A DNA stretch of 64,000 nucleotides from Triglochin maritima (Eukaryota > Streptophyta > Magnoliopsida > Alismatales > Juncaginaceae), in the NCBI GenBank assembly GCA_963682175.1, contig OY821779.1, positions 6,336,501 through 6,400,500 of the forward strand, written 5' to 3'. The translations under genes and the position numbers were made by a program. Below the pieces are notes generated by a model. It was not told the origin of the DNA, made no database searches, and saw only the letters and a program-made list of their open reading frames with translations. This document shows positions 32,801 to 45,595 of the stretch, piece after piece (positions within the stretch are counted from its first letter, which is position 1; every line of letters begins with the position of its first letter).

Positions 32801-34800
32801 TCAAGCTTTCTTGTTTCCGCTGGTCCATGCCTTCCAATCCTCATCCACGTTCTTTTGAGCCCATACAACGGCTGCTCTTGCAGCTTGAGGCCCTCCAGGA
32901 AGACCTCTCTCATTTATAGTGTCGGCCATGTCGATGAAGGGAAGAACCAAGAGCGTCCCAGGGCCACCGTACTCCGAGTGTAAAAAAGTACTTAGGATCT
33001 GGAAACAAGAGAATTTTTTTAAGAGAAGAAATTATTTGCTCATCCATTTAACTAATTTGGTCATTATGAGAAGACTAACCATGGCATTCTGGTTGATGTC
33101 ATATGTATGAATTAAAGTTGAAAACTCATATAGTTTAGCGTCACCAATGAGATTATCTAAATTAGTTTATACCCATGCAAACCTAAAAAAGGGAACATAC
33201 TGACTGATAAATCACAAGGAGTTTTAAGGATTACGTACATTGATAATAAAAATACATCCGGATCCAAACTGGTTTGGAAGTAGAAGACAATATCCAACCA
33301 TACATAAATCAGATGCAGGTTAAATTAGCATTTGCAGTCAGACATTCAACTTCATACGAATATACAAAGCTATTAAGGTCACCGAGCCAACTTGGCTCAA
33401 CCCTTACCCCGGACTGTAAATACACCAACAAACAAAACATAATATTCAACTGAAAAATAAAATCATAAGTCAAGCTCAAAGGTAAATAGTTTGTCCCAAG
33501 GGTATAGGATATAACAACTTGAGAAGTTAAATATATGAAATCTAAAGGCTACATCCACTAACCCATTGGCAAAATATATATCAACTTTTCTCCTCAAACT
33601 GTGGTTGGCAAAGATTCAGATTCACATTGTATGTTCCCAACTTTACTTTCCAATGCTTGATTCTTGGCATAGCTTGCATAATCATCATTTTGGTGGTTAA
33701 TTTATTCTTTCTTTTGTTCTCTACATAGAAGCTAAGCTTCAAGTGTACTTCTATATTAAGCTAATTAGGTAAGCTAAGTTTTGTGTTGTTTGAGGGAGTT
33801 GTGTACTTCTATATGAAGCTAATTAACCTCTTAGGAGGTGAATCATAAAATATTAGTATAGATGAGAAGGGAGGTTTTATCTTATATTAATAATACATTA
33901 ATGCTAATGTAGTAGAGTTGATTAGCATTACGTAGATATACTCTATTGGTCATAGTTCCACGTGCGGTCGGTGCTTTGAATCCACGGAGTTCGGATATTG
34001 ACCGGTCTTGGTTTGACATGTTTCAACAGCATTGTAGCGCAAACTCTTGCTTGCTTATTTTGGAAGGAACCAACGTCTGTGACTTGTTCTAGCTAAGATT
34101 TAATTCATGTTTAGACATAGGATCATTGATCTATCTGTAATTAGCTAATTACATTCCAAATTGTTCATGAGCGTAAGTGTTATATTCCATACAAGACTAG
34201 TGTGTTGTGTCAGTTAACGTTATCTTCAATCAAACAACAGACTTCATTGCCTTAATGGGTACCCCTACTTCAGTTCAGGCCATGGCATGACCTCCTTAAA
34301 CTCCACAAATCAAACCTTTACAGTTTTTTAAATGAAAAAACATTTCATATGTTGGATCCACAATTCCACATACTCAACAACCAACGCAACATTGGAATTA
34401 TTGATCCGTTGGGAATTACTAAAGGAAAGGAGTTTCAATGTTTTGGACATTTCATTTGTCGATTTCAAGCCATTAACCTTCCTACAAACCCAACCAACCT
34501 TCTAGATAAAAAAGCTCCATGTAGATTGCAGACCTTATGCCACCAATTAACAACCTTAAGTACCAACCAAATTTAATAATACCCAATCCTTATTCACTAA
34601 TCTACAAACCTTTTGTGATATAAGTAAATTAATCTACAAACGTGAATTACAAAGGGTCCGTTTGAAAAACTTGAATTTTGAAGTGCTCGACTTTTTGAGG
34701 CTACTTGCAGACCTCAAAACCCCGCATACGTTTCACACACAAACCTCAAACATCATGATTACCTGTTCGAATTTTAAGATTTGCAATATTAAGTTTCGGT

Positions 34801-34842
<42 letters not shown>

Positions 34843-35335
34843 TAAAAGCTCAAACCTCGAAACTCATATTTGGTACGCTAAAATAGCAAATAAGGAAGTT
34901 GATGGGGGCAATTGTGGAAAGGAAAAAAAGACATTTTCATTTACCTCAGTACATATCCCGGCGATCTCCTTGACATACTCCCCGAAAATATCCGGCCTGT
35001 TCGACAACCTCGTGAGGAAGAAGTCCCTAAACTTATCTGTCTCCTTCACACCCAAACAACCCCAATCAAAACAACAAACCGAAAGTCCAAACGAGAAAGG
35101 GTCGAAAGAACCCTACCTTCTCGGCGAACTTGGGGATGGGATCGGGGAAGACGTACTCGGCCGCTCTGCACGGCGGACGCCGGCGGCGGGGAGGGAAGGA
35201 GACCGAGATGGGGCATCGGAGGAGTGGTGGGGAGAGGAGTCGGGGAGGGGAAAGTGAGAAGGGAAGGCGAGATGTGGAGTTGGGAGAGTGGAGGAGAAGG
35301 GTTGTAGAAGCGATGGTTTGAGCGGCAAAAGCCAT
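32801..35335 (-). CDS. Small plastid-targeted protein, possibly PRIN2-like, 171 aa
   Basis: Three exons, all phase 0: 35117-35335, 34945-35043 and 32801-32998. The first 58 residues (MAFAAQTIASTTLLLHSPNS...) are rich in Ser, Thr, Pro and Arg with no acidic residue, as in chloroplast transit peptides. The mature part reads AAEYVFPDPIPKFAEK, KFRDFFLTRLSNRPDIFG, GICTEILSTFLHSEYGGPGT, LPFIDMADTINERGLPGGPQ and ends VDEDWKAWTSGNKKA. I remember this layout (FPDPIPEFA, CTEI, GGPGTLLV, PQAARAA, DWKxWTG) from the PLASTID REDOX INSENSITIVE 2 group, small proteins needed for transcription by the plastid-encoded polymerase, but that match is from memory and could be wrong. The start ATG at 35333-35335 was chosen because it begins the transit-like segment. 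Intron 2 is about 1.95 kb and holds a 40-base poly-C run. Confidence 0.8.
34802..34841 (+). repeat. Poly-C run of 40 bases
   Basis: An uninterrupted C tract in intron 2 of the plastid-protein gene. It may be a real homopolymer or an assembly/base-calling artefact. Confidence 0.9.
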
Positions 35336-36676
35336 TGGAACTTGTTGGTTCTCCTCTATCCGAGGTGGTGGTGGATAAGGTTTGGTGGATCGGATCGGGG
35401 CGGATCTCAATTGTGAACCGATACGACCGACTACAATTATTACGTCTTTCGACTCGACTCGACGAAACCTAACTTAAATTCAACAAAAAAAAAATGAATA
35501 TATCGAACATGGACATCATCCTCATTCCTCAAGTCAAATTGCTACTCGGAGAAACTCAAGCTCAACACGAATACTCACTTCCGTCTTTTATGGTCATTTT
35601 TATAATAAATACTTTCATGTATTTAACTATATAAAAAATTATAATATTCATGACTTGGAAATTTGATTTGACTCTACTCGTTTCCATACCTAGAAACAAT
35701 TGTTATTGTAATTTTCAAATAAAACCTTAAACCTAATCGAGCATTTTCTTTTCTTTTCTTTTTCAAAGAAGAAGCAAAGTCTACACTACAATTTTCAAAT
35801 GCAGTTTCCACAGAAAATCCTAGATAACTGTCTCTCCCATGACTCCATCGGAGTTAAGTCTATAATATCCAACACCAAATGTATGTCGGTGGCTTACCCA
35901 AAGGTGTTCAATCCGGGTGGTATTGGAATGAACTATGAAGAAAAAGTAAATTGTTACATTGAGAAAGTTGTTCTTAACGTCTATGAGAGAGGTTACAGGT
36001 AGACTTCAGGTTGAACTGACAAACGAAGCACTTCCAAGTAGTTTTGCATTGCTATTACAAGCAGGACTACCTTTGATACTTTTATCTGTACTGTAGAAGA
36101 TTACCAATTCACAATTCATCTTTAAGCACAATTGATTTGGATATGCTATATGTGTTTGTACCTGTCTTGTTTGAACAACCATCTAAAAATTGTCACTCAA
36201 AATCATCATCGGCACCATGGTTGCAAGTTCGAAACCATGCTTTACATTGTCATAAAGTAGGTAAGTTCGCTTCCAACAAAGAGATTTGACACAAAATGAA
36301 AAATAAACTGGAGACATTTTTCCAATAAAAAAATCTTACAGATATTAACACTATAACAATTCAGCTATGGCCAACAGAGAGGGCCTACCTGCTGTGTTGC
36401 GCTGATCATTCTTAAAATAGTAAGACAAAATGGTTCTTACAAGCTGGAAATATGAGTCATCTGTGCATTATCTTATACAACCATGCTGGCAAAGCAACCT
36501 GCATCTCAAAACCCAGCATCCTGCCTGGCAGTGACTTCCTCCCATTATTTTGGCCAAAGATGCATCAGAAGCTCCACTTTGTCAAGGAGAGAGCAATGCG
36601 AGCATCATCGTTGCACCATTTGTTGGCGGATTGCGACGGGTAACATTTGCACACTTGAAAAGAAGGAAAGACATTC
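35336..36676. other. Promoter side of the plastid-protein gene and 3' side of the MAPKKK gene
   Basis: Holds the presumed promoter of the minus-strand gene ending at 35335 and the 3' UTR of the MAPKKK gene. I see no other gene. Confidence 0.5.
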
Positions 36677-39600
36677 TCATTTGGCAGACGAGGCAAATCG
36701 CAGCCGATCTCTTCTCGGGGTCACAATTTTATCTGAAGGAGAAGACGTCTTCCCACCAGCACCTGCTTGCCGCATCATCTCTGCACAACATATGATACAT
36801 TTTCTCACAACTTGCTAGGAAAGAAAAGAAAGAGATGCTATGTGAAATAGGCATATGACATACCTCTCTCCCTTTCAAGCTCCTGATCTAGTTCTTCTTT
36901 CCATTTCCTCCTCCGTTCTGAAAAGCTTGCACTGTTCCATAGAAATAGCTTAATGACGGAAAGAAGAAAAAAAAGTGTAGTTCTCTCTTCTACTTGAGAA
37001 CCTGATTGCAGAAAAGTTAATCAACAGATAGTGCTCCGGTAGAGGCAAAAATATTTACAAACCTTGGGCTATTTGGAACTTTTTGGGGATCATGGACAAG
37101 ACCACCCCATTCATTCAACTTGGGCGATGGAATTTCTTTTAAGATTTGAATGTTCTCACCGCACTTGTCAGACATTCTACTACTGCAATTAACTGGGCTT
37201 GCAGAATTTGTAATATCAATTTGTGCAGTGGGTGACCCACAAGTCGCCTTGATGGGTGATAACTTGCTTCTTGGTGGTAATCTGGAATTGCTAGTCATAT
37301 TTTCTTCAGATGTATCACCAAGGACAACAGAAGAGTTGGATGCATTCAACGTGTTAAAGAACTCATACAGAGGTGTTTGCATCTTCTTCAAATCTAGAGC
37401 CTGACGATAATTTAAGAAAAATAATAAGATCCTTATGATTTTCGTCCATGTAAAATAAAAATATAGGAATGTCATCAAATGTTCACCTTCTCATCAAGAA
37501 AAGCCCTGATCTTCGTCTCTGTAACTGCATCGTCCTCACAAAGTGGACCACATGGGAATGTAAAATCGCTTTCTACTTTCATAGAGGTGCTTGGAGGATC
37601 ATCGATCAATTTTTTAACAACACCCGAACCATCCATTCTTGGTTCTGGGCTTATATCAAACTTGCAGGACCAGCCGTCAAAAGGTTCAGACATGGGATTA
37701 AAGCTCTGAGACAAACATTAAGGCCACATATTAAAGAGTTATGGAAAGTCTGTTAGTCCATCTACTTCAATAAACATGGGTAATTGCTGAATTGAATTTG
37801 ATTTAAGGAAGTGACTCACGGATCCAACCACTGGAAACTCATCTTTATCGGCAAACTGACACATATCTTCACTGTCAGACATCTCCCACATAGGTTTTGC
37901 AGCACAGGGGTTTTCAGCACTTCCATTCCCAAAATCATCACCAACTCTCAAGCTCTCTTCAGATATCATAGGCTTCGCAATCGGTCTTTGACTACAGTTG
38001 AGAAAGTTCTAGAATTAGAATCTGTGTAATTTTACAAGTCTGCAAGTATAACAAATTGATATCACTCACAAATTATTCGAGCACGAACTTGGCTCCTGAC
38101 AATGATAGCCATTGTCTTCCTGACAAGTAGAAGGCAAGCTACTTTCAGTGACGGCCAAATAAAGGATAGTCAAAACTGACATGGAATGCAACAAAAAGTA
38201 CACGAAACATACCACTGCAGAGCAAGGTAATTGAAGAGAGTCTAGAACTTCTCCAGTAACAAAAGAGTGCTACAGAAAACCAGAAATGGATTAAGAAAAA
38301 GATTGTACACAAAGGCAGTTTGTGTGACTGCATATAATTTTCAGTTCAATAATAAAATCACAGCAAAAGCAAATCAGGAATTACCTGGAGCAAATCAGAA
38401 GCAGTAGGCCTAGAACCTGGTTCCCTATCAATAATTGGAATTGATTATGAAAAAGAAACCATTAACACAAGTGGACAATAACATTATTTGTACGTAAATT
38501 TATAAACTAAATGAGCTACCCAAAAGTAATGTATGAAAAGTAATAAGAAGGTTTATGGCTCAATTCACGGGAAATAGTATTCCACTTTAGAGAAAAAACT
38601 CCTGCCATATGATGTGCTAATTCCCAACAATTAACACCTACGAAAAATTACTGAAATATGGGACCAAAGCTGACGATGGAATTTAGGAAAAAAACAGATT
38701 AGTTAGTACTTTGTAAAATAAAGAATAAATAAAAAGCCAACTACAACATACTTCTGCAAGCATTTCAGAAGAAAATCATTGGCCTCTGGTGAAAGATGCT
38801 CTGGTATAGGAGGATGAGATTTTGTTGTCCCTATATGAAACAAAGCTGCAACCTACACAAAGACAAAACTTTACTCAGATATATTTTTCTGCGCAATTAA
38901 AAGAAATTATAGAGAAATTGGTATATAATGACCTCTTGAAATTGTTGGCTCCATGGAGGTTTACCGGTAGCCATCTCAATTATAGTACATCCAACACTCC
39001 AAATGTCAGCAGAGCTTAAATGTTACAAAAGAAACCTTTTGTTACTCCACATGGAACTTAATATAAAAAAAGGACTTAGTAAACAAAAATCATAGACCGT
39101 CACAGCCATTGAAAGGCAAAAGCTTGATTTAATGAAGTGTACATGTAAGAGCTGCAAGAAAAGAATAAACATTGAATTTGTAAACAAGTAACCTAATTGT
39201 AAACATATCACCACTCCATAACCAGCACAGACACTATCATTTCTAAGAGCATGGAACGAACAGCCGAAAGTAAAAGGAGATTAGGAGCAGAAACTTGAGC
39301 CCATTTTATTTTTGGTATCGTAATTCGTAAATTATCTAATATCATAATTTCACCACATAACTACCGATGTGGTAGTTGAGAACAAACCCTCTGAAACAAC
39401 AAAAGCCAAAAGACTAGAATTGTTTAATGAACCATCTAGAGAAGACATTTAAATTAAGGACAAAAAATTGTTTCTTACAAGCTGTGCCCGGTTTGTAGAA
39501 TGACCTCAGGTGCCATCCAATATGGTGTGCCTTTCATAGATTTGGCGGCTGTAATCGTTGCCTAAAAGACATTGCCAACAATTGCACATAAATTACAAAT

Positions 39601-41275
39601 TGGAAACAGAAAAGATTAAATCTAAATAGATAATATATTACTTGTTCACATTCCGTAATCACTCTTTAACTATAAGAAATAATAAATCTGTTTCCCAGAG
39701 GAATGACAGATTAAATTTTGTTAAAAACGACCTGATGTAGCACAAAAAATGGCATCTGAAGCTACAACAACAAATAGGAATACAAGCTCACCAATCCGTT
39801 CTACTTTCACATGGACCTATACGGTAATATATATTAACCACAGAGAAGAGAAGTAACAAAATTTTACCAGCTTGGCCACTTGTTTAGATGCCCCAAAATC
39901 AGCAAGTTTGATGCAACCTTTATTATCTACGAGGATGTTGGCACCCTGATAAAAAACAATGGTGAGTCTTTTTTCTGTGAAGGAATAAGGCTATTATGTT
40001 GTACTGCAATAAAAAACTAAAAGGGGGATGTAAGAAGGTCATTACCTTTATGTCCCTGTGTATGATGCCATTTTGGTGAAGATATTCTAGTCCTTGCAGT
40101 AGCTGCTTAGAGTACGTTCTTATAACCTTTGGCAGAAAATGGGGAAAAGGCCAATTGAGTTAACCATCACCAGCCAAAAGGTAATAATCTCAAGAATAAT
40201 AGAAATTCTTACAGCCTCAGGGAACGAGCCAAATTTTCCGAGCAAGGATGAGATGGATCCTCCTGGCACAAATTCCAACAGAATATTCAAGGTGTCTTCC
40301 TCTCTAGCAGTGCCCAAATACCTCTTCCAAGAAGAAAAAAAACAGAGCATGAGTCACGCAGATGAAAGCAAAGCAGCACATAACCAACAAAGCAAAGAAG
40401 TTTGGCATAAGGCACTCACAACAATATTAGGATGGGACAAGTTCTTCAGAAGCTTTACTTCTTCCTCAAGCTCCTGAATATGAGCCTAAAGCACAATCGG
40501 CAAGTTGGACAGTGGTCAGTAAATTTACTAGTCGGCCAATAGTAAGGCTAATCGGGCTAACAAGTTGGATTAGTTGGGCAAGTAGGCAAGTCAAGTTGAA
40601 GCCAACCAGTGAATAGAAGATTGACTTTTAAATCGTCAAGCCCATAAAACTGCAAATCAGTTAACTTTGTTCCAAAAGCAATTCAAGCAGACACAATGCA
40701 TAAAATAAAACTATTAGTGGCAATCTGTAGCAGATTTCCAGTTGATTCCATACATTTCCACGAAGTTCTCAAAATCGAAACACATTTTCAAAAACCAAAG
40801 CAAAAGAAAACAACTTTAAAAGTAAAGACCCTCACCTGAGCCCTATCCTTGGATGCGTTATTCGTCCCGATCATCACCTAACCACCAAACACAACCCCAA
40901 ACCATCAAAATCAACACAAACCAGCAAAAAGAACACCAAAAAGATCAAACCTTTCGACCCCACCTGCTTCACGGCGAGCAACTCCCCAGAATCCAAGTTC
41001 ATCCCCATATAAACATGCCCAAACGCGCCGCACCCGATGAGCTCCCCCTTCCGCCACCGGATAGCGGGGGACGCGTCTCTAACAACCGGAGGCGGCGGTG
41101 GGGCCGGAAGCTTTGGGAGGAACCCGAGGCCCAATCCCAGCCCCACCCTCGACTTCCGGAGGCAAGTCCCGATCTTTTCGACGAACCTCGCGCTGCCGCG
41201 GGACGGCTCGTCGTCGGCGCCGGGGGTCGGGCGGAAGATGAGGGAACGGCGGACGGATCCGAACATGTCCTGCAT
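36677..41275 (-). CDS. ANP: ANP/NPK1-type MAP kinase kinase kinase, 665 aa
   Basis: Seventeen exons join in phase: 40964-41275, 40836-40877, 40420-40485, 40213-40323, 40046-40126, 39868-39945, 39479-39561, 38933-39014, 38752-38852, 38385-38424, 38213-38269, 38070-38119, 37820-37991, 37487-37705, 37063-37400, 36864-36925 and 36677-36780. The start [16 protein letters not shown] is the family's own. The kinase domain (about residues 74-336) shows [16 protein letters not shown] (Lys103), HRDIK (Asp202), DFG (Asp220) and MAPEV (Glu249). A long linker and a basic coiled-coil-like [17 protein letters not shown] lead to the end [12 protein letters not shown]. In Arabidopsis and tobacco this kinase works above MKK6 and MPK4-type kinases, binds NACK/HINKEL kinesin at the phragmoplast for cytokinesis, and also acts in stress signalling. 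Length agrees with ANP1 (666 as I recall). It looks intact. Exon 1 is strongly GC-rich. Confidence 0.95.
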
Positions 41276-42164
41276 TTTGACGGTCGTTCTTCTTGGGTTT
41301 GATCGGTTAGGGTTAGGGTTTCATTTGGGGAGTGGGAGTGGTTTTGGAGGAGAAAATGGGTTTGATTGGGGAAGAAAGGGAGTTTCAAATTTTGACGGAT
41401 TTTCCGAAAATGACCCTCGTAGCCGTTGCTTGGGGAGTTTGTGCACGCCGTTCGGGTGGAAATGGAAATGTGTTTGCATGGGAGTCACGTGCTTGCACGT
41501 GCACCGTCTTCCTTGGTGATTTCCTTGTTAATACCTTTGTTTAGGCTCAATTAATAATGTGTACCTCATGTCTTAGTTTCAATTTCGTCCTACTTATAAT
41601 TAATTGTACATTCAAATTAAAAATGTACCTCATCCTGGATCTTGCTTTCGTCATAACTTATAATTAACGATCGTGTCTACTATTCTTAGTAACTTAAAAT
41701 TCAAATCTATCTGACTGGATGATAGTAGAATTGATGAGCCACGCCAATCTATCTGAGATTCATTTAGGTGTTAATTTCATTTTCGTGACATAGTCTCATT
41801 TAGGTGGTTGAAATTTTGGATTGAAGCTGGTTTTGGATCTGGGCCTTTTAGAAATTAGAATCAAACCCGAAAGCTCTTCTCAAATGCATCATTGCACTTA
41901 AAAAATTGTACCTCTTATTTCATAGTTAAACATATGCTGCTTAAACTCGGTTATCATTTTCATAACTTAAAATTGACAATTATAAATTTGTTCTTAATAG
42001 CATAAACTCTTAAGAATTTGGTGGACATGTAAAATTTTGGTAACTAAACAGTTTTGATTTAACTCGGGAGGAGAATTTGCCTTTCAATTAAAAGCATGAA
42101 TCCCGTAAGACAAAAAAAAATCCCAACAGTTTGAACAGAAGTTGGCGCCAAATCCTCACCCAAA
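41276..42164. other. Intergenic: MAPKKK promoter side and MMP 3' side
   Basis: Contains the presumed promoter of the MAPKKK gene and 3' UTR of the metalloproteinase gene. No other gene or paired element ends seen. Confidence 0.55.
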
Positions 42165-44069
42165 CTACAAAAACATGTACAAGAACCCCAACATCACAAG
42201 CCAAACACCAAACACAACATCACAACCACCACCACTACCGCCTTTGTCCTTCAAATGGTGGTAGCCGTAGTAATTCCGGCTCCCATTGCTGCTCCCATAC
42301 AAGCTCTGTATCCCCTCCACGTCGTCCCCCGTGAGCTCGACCTTCCTCGTGCCCGGCCGGAGCAAAGGGTACATTATGGAGTCAAGCACGGTCGAGTGGC
42401 CGAGGCCTAGGAGGTGCCCGATCTCGTGCACTGCCACGGACTCCAAGTCGATGGCAATGGTGGAGGAGAAGAGCTCTGAGGCGGCCACATCGCCTGGTGC
42501 GGCCGCCCAGAGCTCCGAGGCATCGAGGTGGAAGCGCCCATTGGTGGGGGAGAAGGCGTGGGCTAACGTGCCGAGGACGCCATCGAAAGGCTCCCCGTCA
42601 CCGTGTTCACCCTTGTGGAAGCCAATTGTGATGTCGGCGAACTTGATGGAGCTCACCTGAGGCCAAAACCAATAAGCATTTGAAATTTATTGTATTTTAG
42701 ATAGCTAGCTCTTTTTCCTGGTTTATCTAAACTAATTTAACTATGACTACATCTACTAATTGGACTAATCTCATATAAATAACTTAGTTGGATATGTTGG
42801 ATAATGATTAGGAAACAACGAAGGGATTAACACATACATGATTTGAGACTTCTCTTATCCCTAATGGTCTTGGGTTTGAGTGCTACCGGAAGGGATGGCA
42901 GAATAAAGTGTCAAATAACAAAATGATTTTTGAAAATCATTGGTAATCTTTTGGCATGGCAATTGTGAACATCTTGCACTTGATAAAATTGTGTTGAGTA
43001 AATGCTAACGTTAACTAGGGATACCAAACACTAGGAATCTATGACCATCTATCCAAACATGCAATATACATGCATCGTGTTAGAGATCTTTCAACAACAA
43101 CAAAGCTTATGCTAGTTGGGGTTTGTACAAATAAACATAAATGATTTCTAACCATAAACAACAAAACGTTTTTTCTTTGACAACAGAACATATTAGAGAA
43201 ATCAAAATGGAAGGTACCAAAGGAAGTGCTATTAAAGGATATATTCGACATAATGGAACTTAATCAGAGGGTATAAATTACTGTATACCAATTTAAAGGG
43301 ATGACAAAAATATGGCCAAAATCCATACAAATGCAAACTTTCCCTCTCTTACAAATACCAATATCCAGATGTTAATTATTTCCAAACAATAAATTAATCT
43401 TGTATGTTTTGTGAACTAGAGATTAAAAAAATAGCAAGTGAAAATCTCCAAATGATATATATCATCTTCAGAAGAGAGTAAAAGAAACATCAAACATGAA
43501 TAGAAACCTCTCATGCATACCTCCGTGAAGGACATCGAAGAGACTGCGGCCCACCGGCCGAAGGCGCGAGAGATGACCTTCCTAATTACGAATTCGCTAA
43601 CGGTCACATCCGAGATGGACTCGAACGCATACGTAAGCGACCGACGGTCGACGGGCCAGACGGGATTGTTCGGAAAATAAGAGTAGAGACTGCGTCCCTC
43701 GCCCCCACCTGCGGTTCGGTTGACCAAATCGGCCACGCCGCATCGCGGGCTGATCATGATTTCTAGCGTGGAGACGTCGAGGAATCCGGTGGCGTTGAGA
43801 TTGAAGTTGTTTTGGTACGCGAGGATGGCGGTTTGGAGCACCGCATCGAAGTCGTCGGATAGGTCAATGGAGAGGGGGAGGTAGCCGAAGTGTCGTAGGT
43901 AACGTTTGAGGAAGGAGAGGCCGAAACAGTTGTCGCCGAGGCGGCAGCCGGAGAGCCTCATGAAGGCTTGCCATGGATTGATGGGCAACAGGTGGTTAGC
44001 TTCTGAGTGTAGGAAAATAGTAGATGGAGTGCACAAGAACAACACAAAAACAATCACCACAGATCTCAT
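42165..44069 (-). CDS. Plant matrix metalloproteinase (M10A), 346 aa, two exons
   Basis: Exons 43521-44069 and 42165-42656 join at phase 0 across an 864-bp intron (donor GAG/GTATGC, acceptor CCTCAG). The N terminus [20 protein letters not shown] is a secretion signal. A peptidoglycan-binding-like prodomain follows, with the cysteine switch PRCGVAD (Cys110) that keeps the zymogen off. The catalytic domain has the zinc site [11 protein letters not shown] (His260, Glu261, His264, His270) and the Met-turn SIMYP (Met278). After [12 protein letters not shown] comes a low-complexity Gly/Ser/Tyr linker and a C-terminal hydrophobic stretch [17 protein letters not shown], which fits a GPI-anchor signal. 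Plant MMPs act at the cell surface or in the matrix in growth, senescence and defence. As I recall, most plant MMP genes lack introns, so the intron is unusual. All catalytic residues are present. Confidence 0.92.
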
Positions 44070-45595
44070 CTATTTTCTTCCTTGGTCTTGGTCTTAGACT
44101 TTTGTCTGGAATCGATGATGTTAGATTTCTTATCTTTGACTAATGATGATTAGACAAATAATTGAGGAATGTAGATGTCAGAACTCAGAAGGGAATTTAT
44201 AGATCATGGTGAAAGGAAAAGGTCAACTCAAAGAAGTCTTTGGGTTGGAGGATTTTATTGGCAAAATCAACAAACTAAACCATTGATATGTTCCTGATTA
44301 TGTTTATCAAATAGAAGATTATGTTGGGAGAGTCGACCAAAATCTTCTAAAGTGGCACACACGCTCTAAAACACGACATGACAATTAATACGTGCAAACA
44401 ATATCAACAACGACAATATCAAACACACATCCACACATGGATTTTTAACGTGAAAAAAACTCCACAACCCAGAAAGCAAGACCATGGGGCAAACCGAGAC
44501 TTAATCAACCATGTAATTAACAAGTTACAAATTTTCTTTATTATCAAGTTTCTACCAAAAACTAGAGGAATCTATTGCAAGAAGAAATCTACAATGTTAC
44601 CTTGATTTGGGTGAATATCCAAATCACCCCCACCAAGAAACTTCTTACTAGTATTCACAATAGAATATCCACTAGTTAAAGAAACCCAGTTTAACTTGTC
44701 TTCTGCAAGATGAACTCCTCCATGTAACGTTAGTGTTGGAAAGGAACTCAGAGTAAATGCCAAGTTTTTTCTTCTTCTTTTCCTTTTCCTGACTCCTCTC
44801 TTAATATCTCTTCGTTTACTTGAAGGGTCGGTTGTATCTCTCACCCACACAACTAGGGATGACAATAGGTATCCGAAATCGGTCAAACCAAATCGGAACC
44901 GATGGTACCGAACCGGGGTAAAACGGATGTGGGTCGGATCTGGATATTCAATTTTAAAACCAACCTGATTCCAGTTGGGATCCGATTCTAGGCACTACAA
45001 TTGGATCCGGATCTGATATATTATTATAAATAAAACCTAACCCAACAGCCACAAGATGAGAGTCTCATCACAACTCACAACACACCTACACTCGCCACTC
45101 CCTCTCCATCTCCCAGCTCCACAACCCTCTCCCTCTCCCAAGTCTCCATAGCCCTCCCCCAAGTCTCTCTCCTGGACGCCTCCACTCCCCAACCGCTACC
45201 GACAAGTATCTGATTTAAGGCTGAAGGGTTCTGACGGTTCGACTAGCAACGATTTCTTCTTTGACGACGACCGGGAGGTACCTTTACATTGTCCTTTGAG
45301 AATACTAGGAGGTATGACACAGTCTATTGTTTTGGATTTGGGGCTAGGGTTTATAACCGAAAAGAATATTCACAATTGTTTTGGAAGTTTCATGGTAGAT
45401 GGTACACACTAGGCCACTACCCTGTCCATCGTCTAGTATATCACTCCTGTATTTTTTTGTACAAATTTGACTAGTAATTTTTGTGTGAATGTGACTGTCA
45501 TACGCCTTGGTTTTTGCATTAACAATGAAGCATTAACTCTAAATTTTAGTTTAATCTTTCTTCCAGAACCTTCATGCCACTCGTAATCACTCAAT
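44070..45595. other. Intergenic with transposon scraps
   Basis: The first few hundred bases are the presumed MMP promoter. Around 44360-44600 a stretch with TTTTTAACGTGAAAAAAACTC looks like part of an old copia LTR but has no clear borders. From 44854, TAGGGATGACAATAGGTATC resembles a hAT-type end; a possible partner is at 51098. Confidence 0.4.

Noticed and set aside
44572..44886. 104-codon minus-strand frame with basic KRKRRRK
   Set aside because: No known family; it ends against a hAT-like terminus and looks like old repeat sequence.
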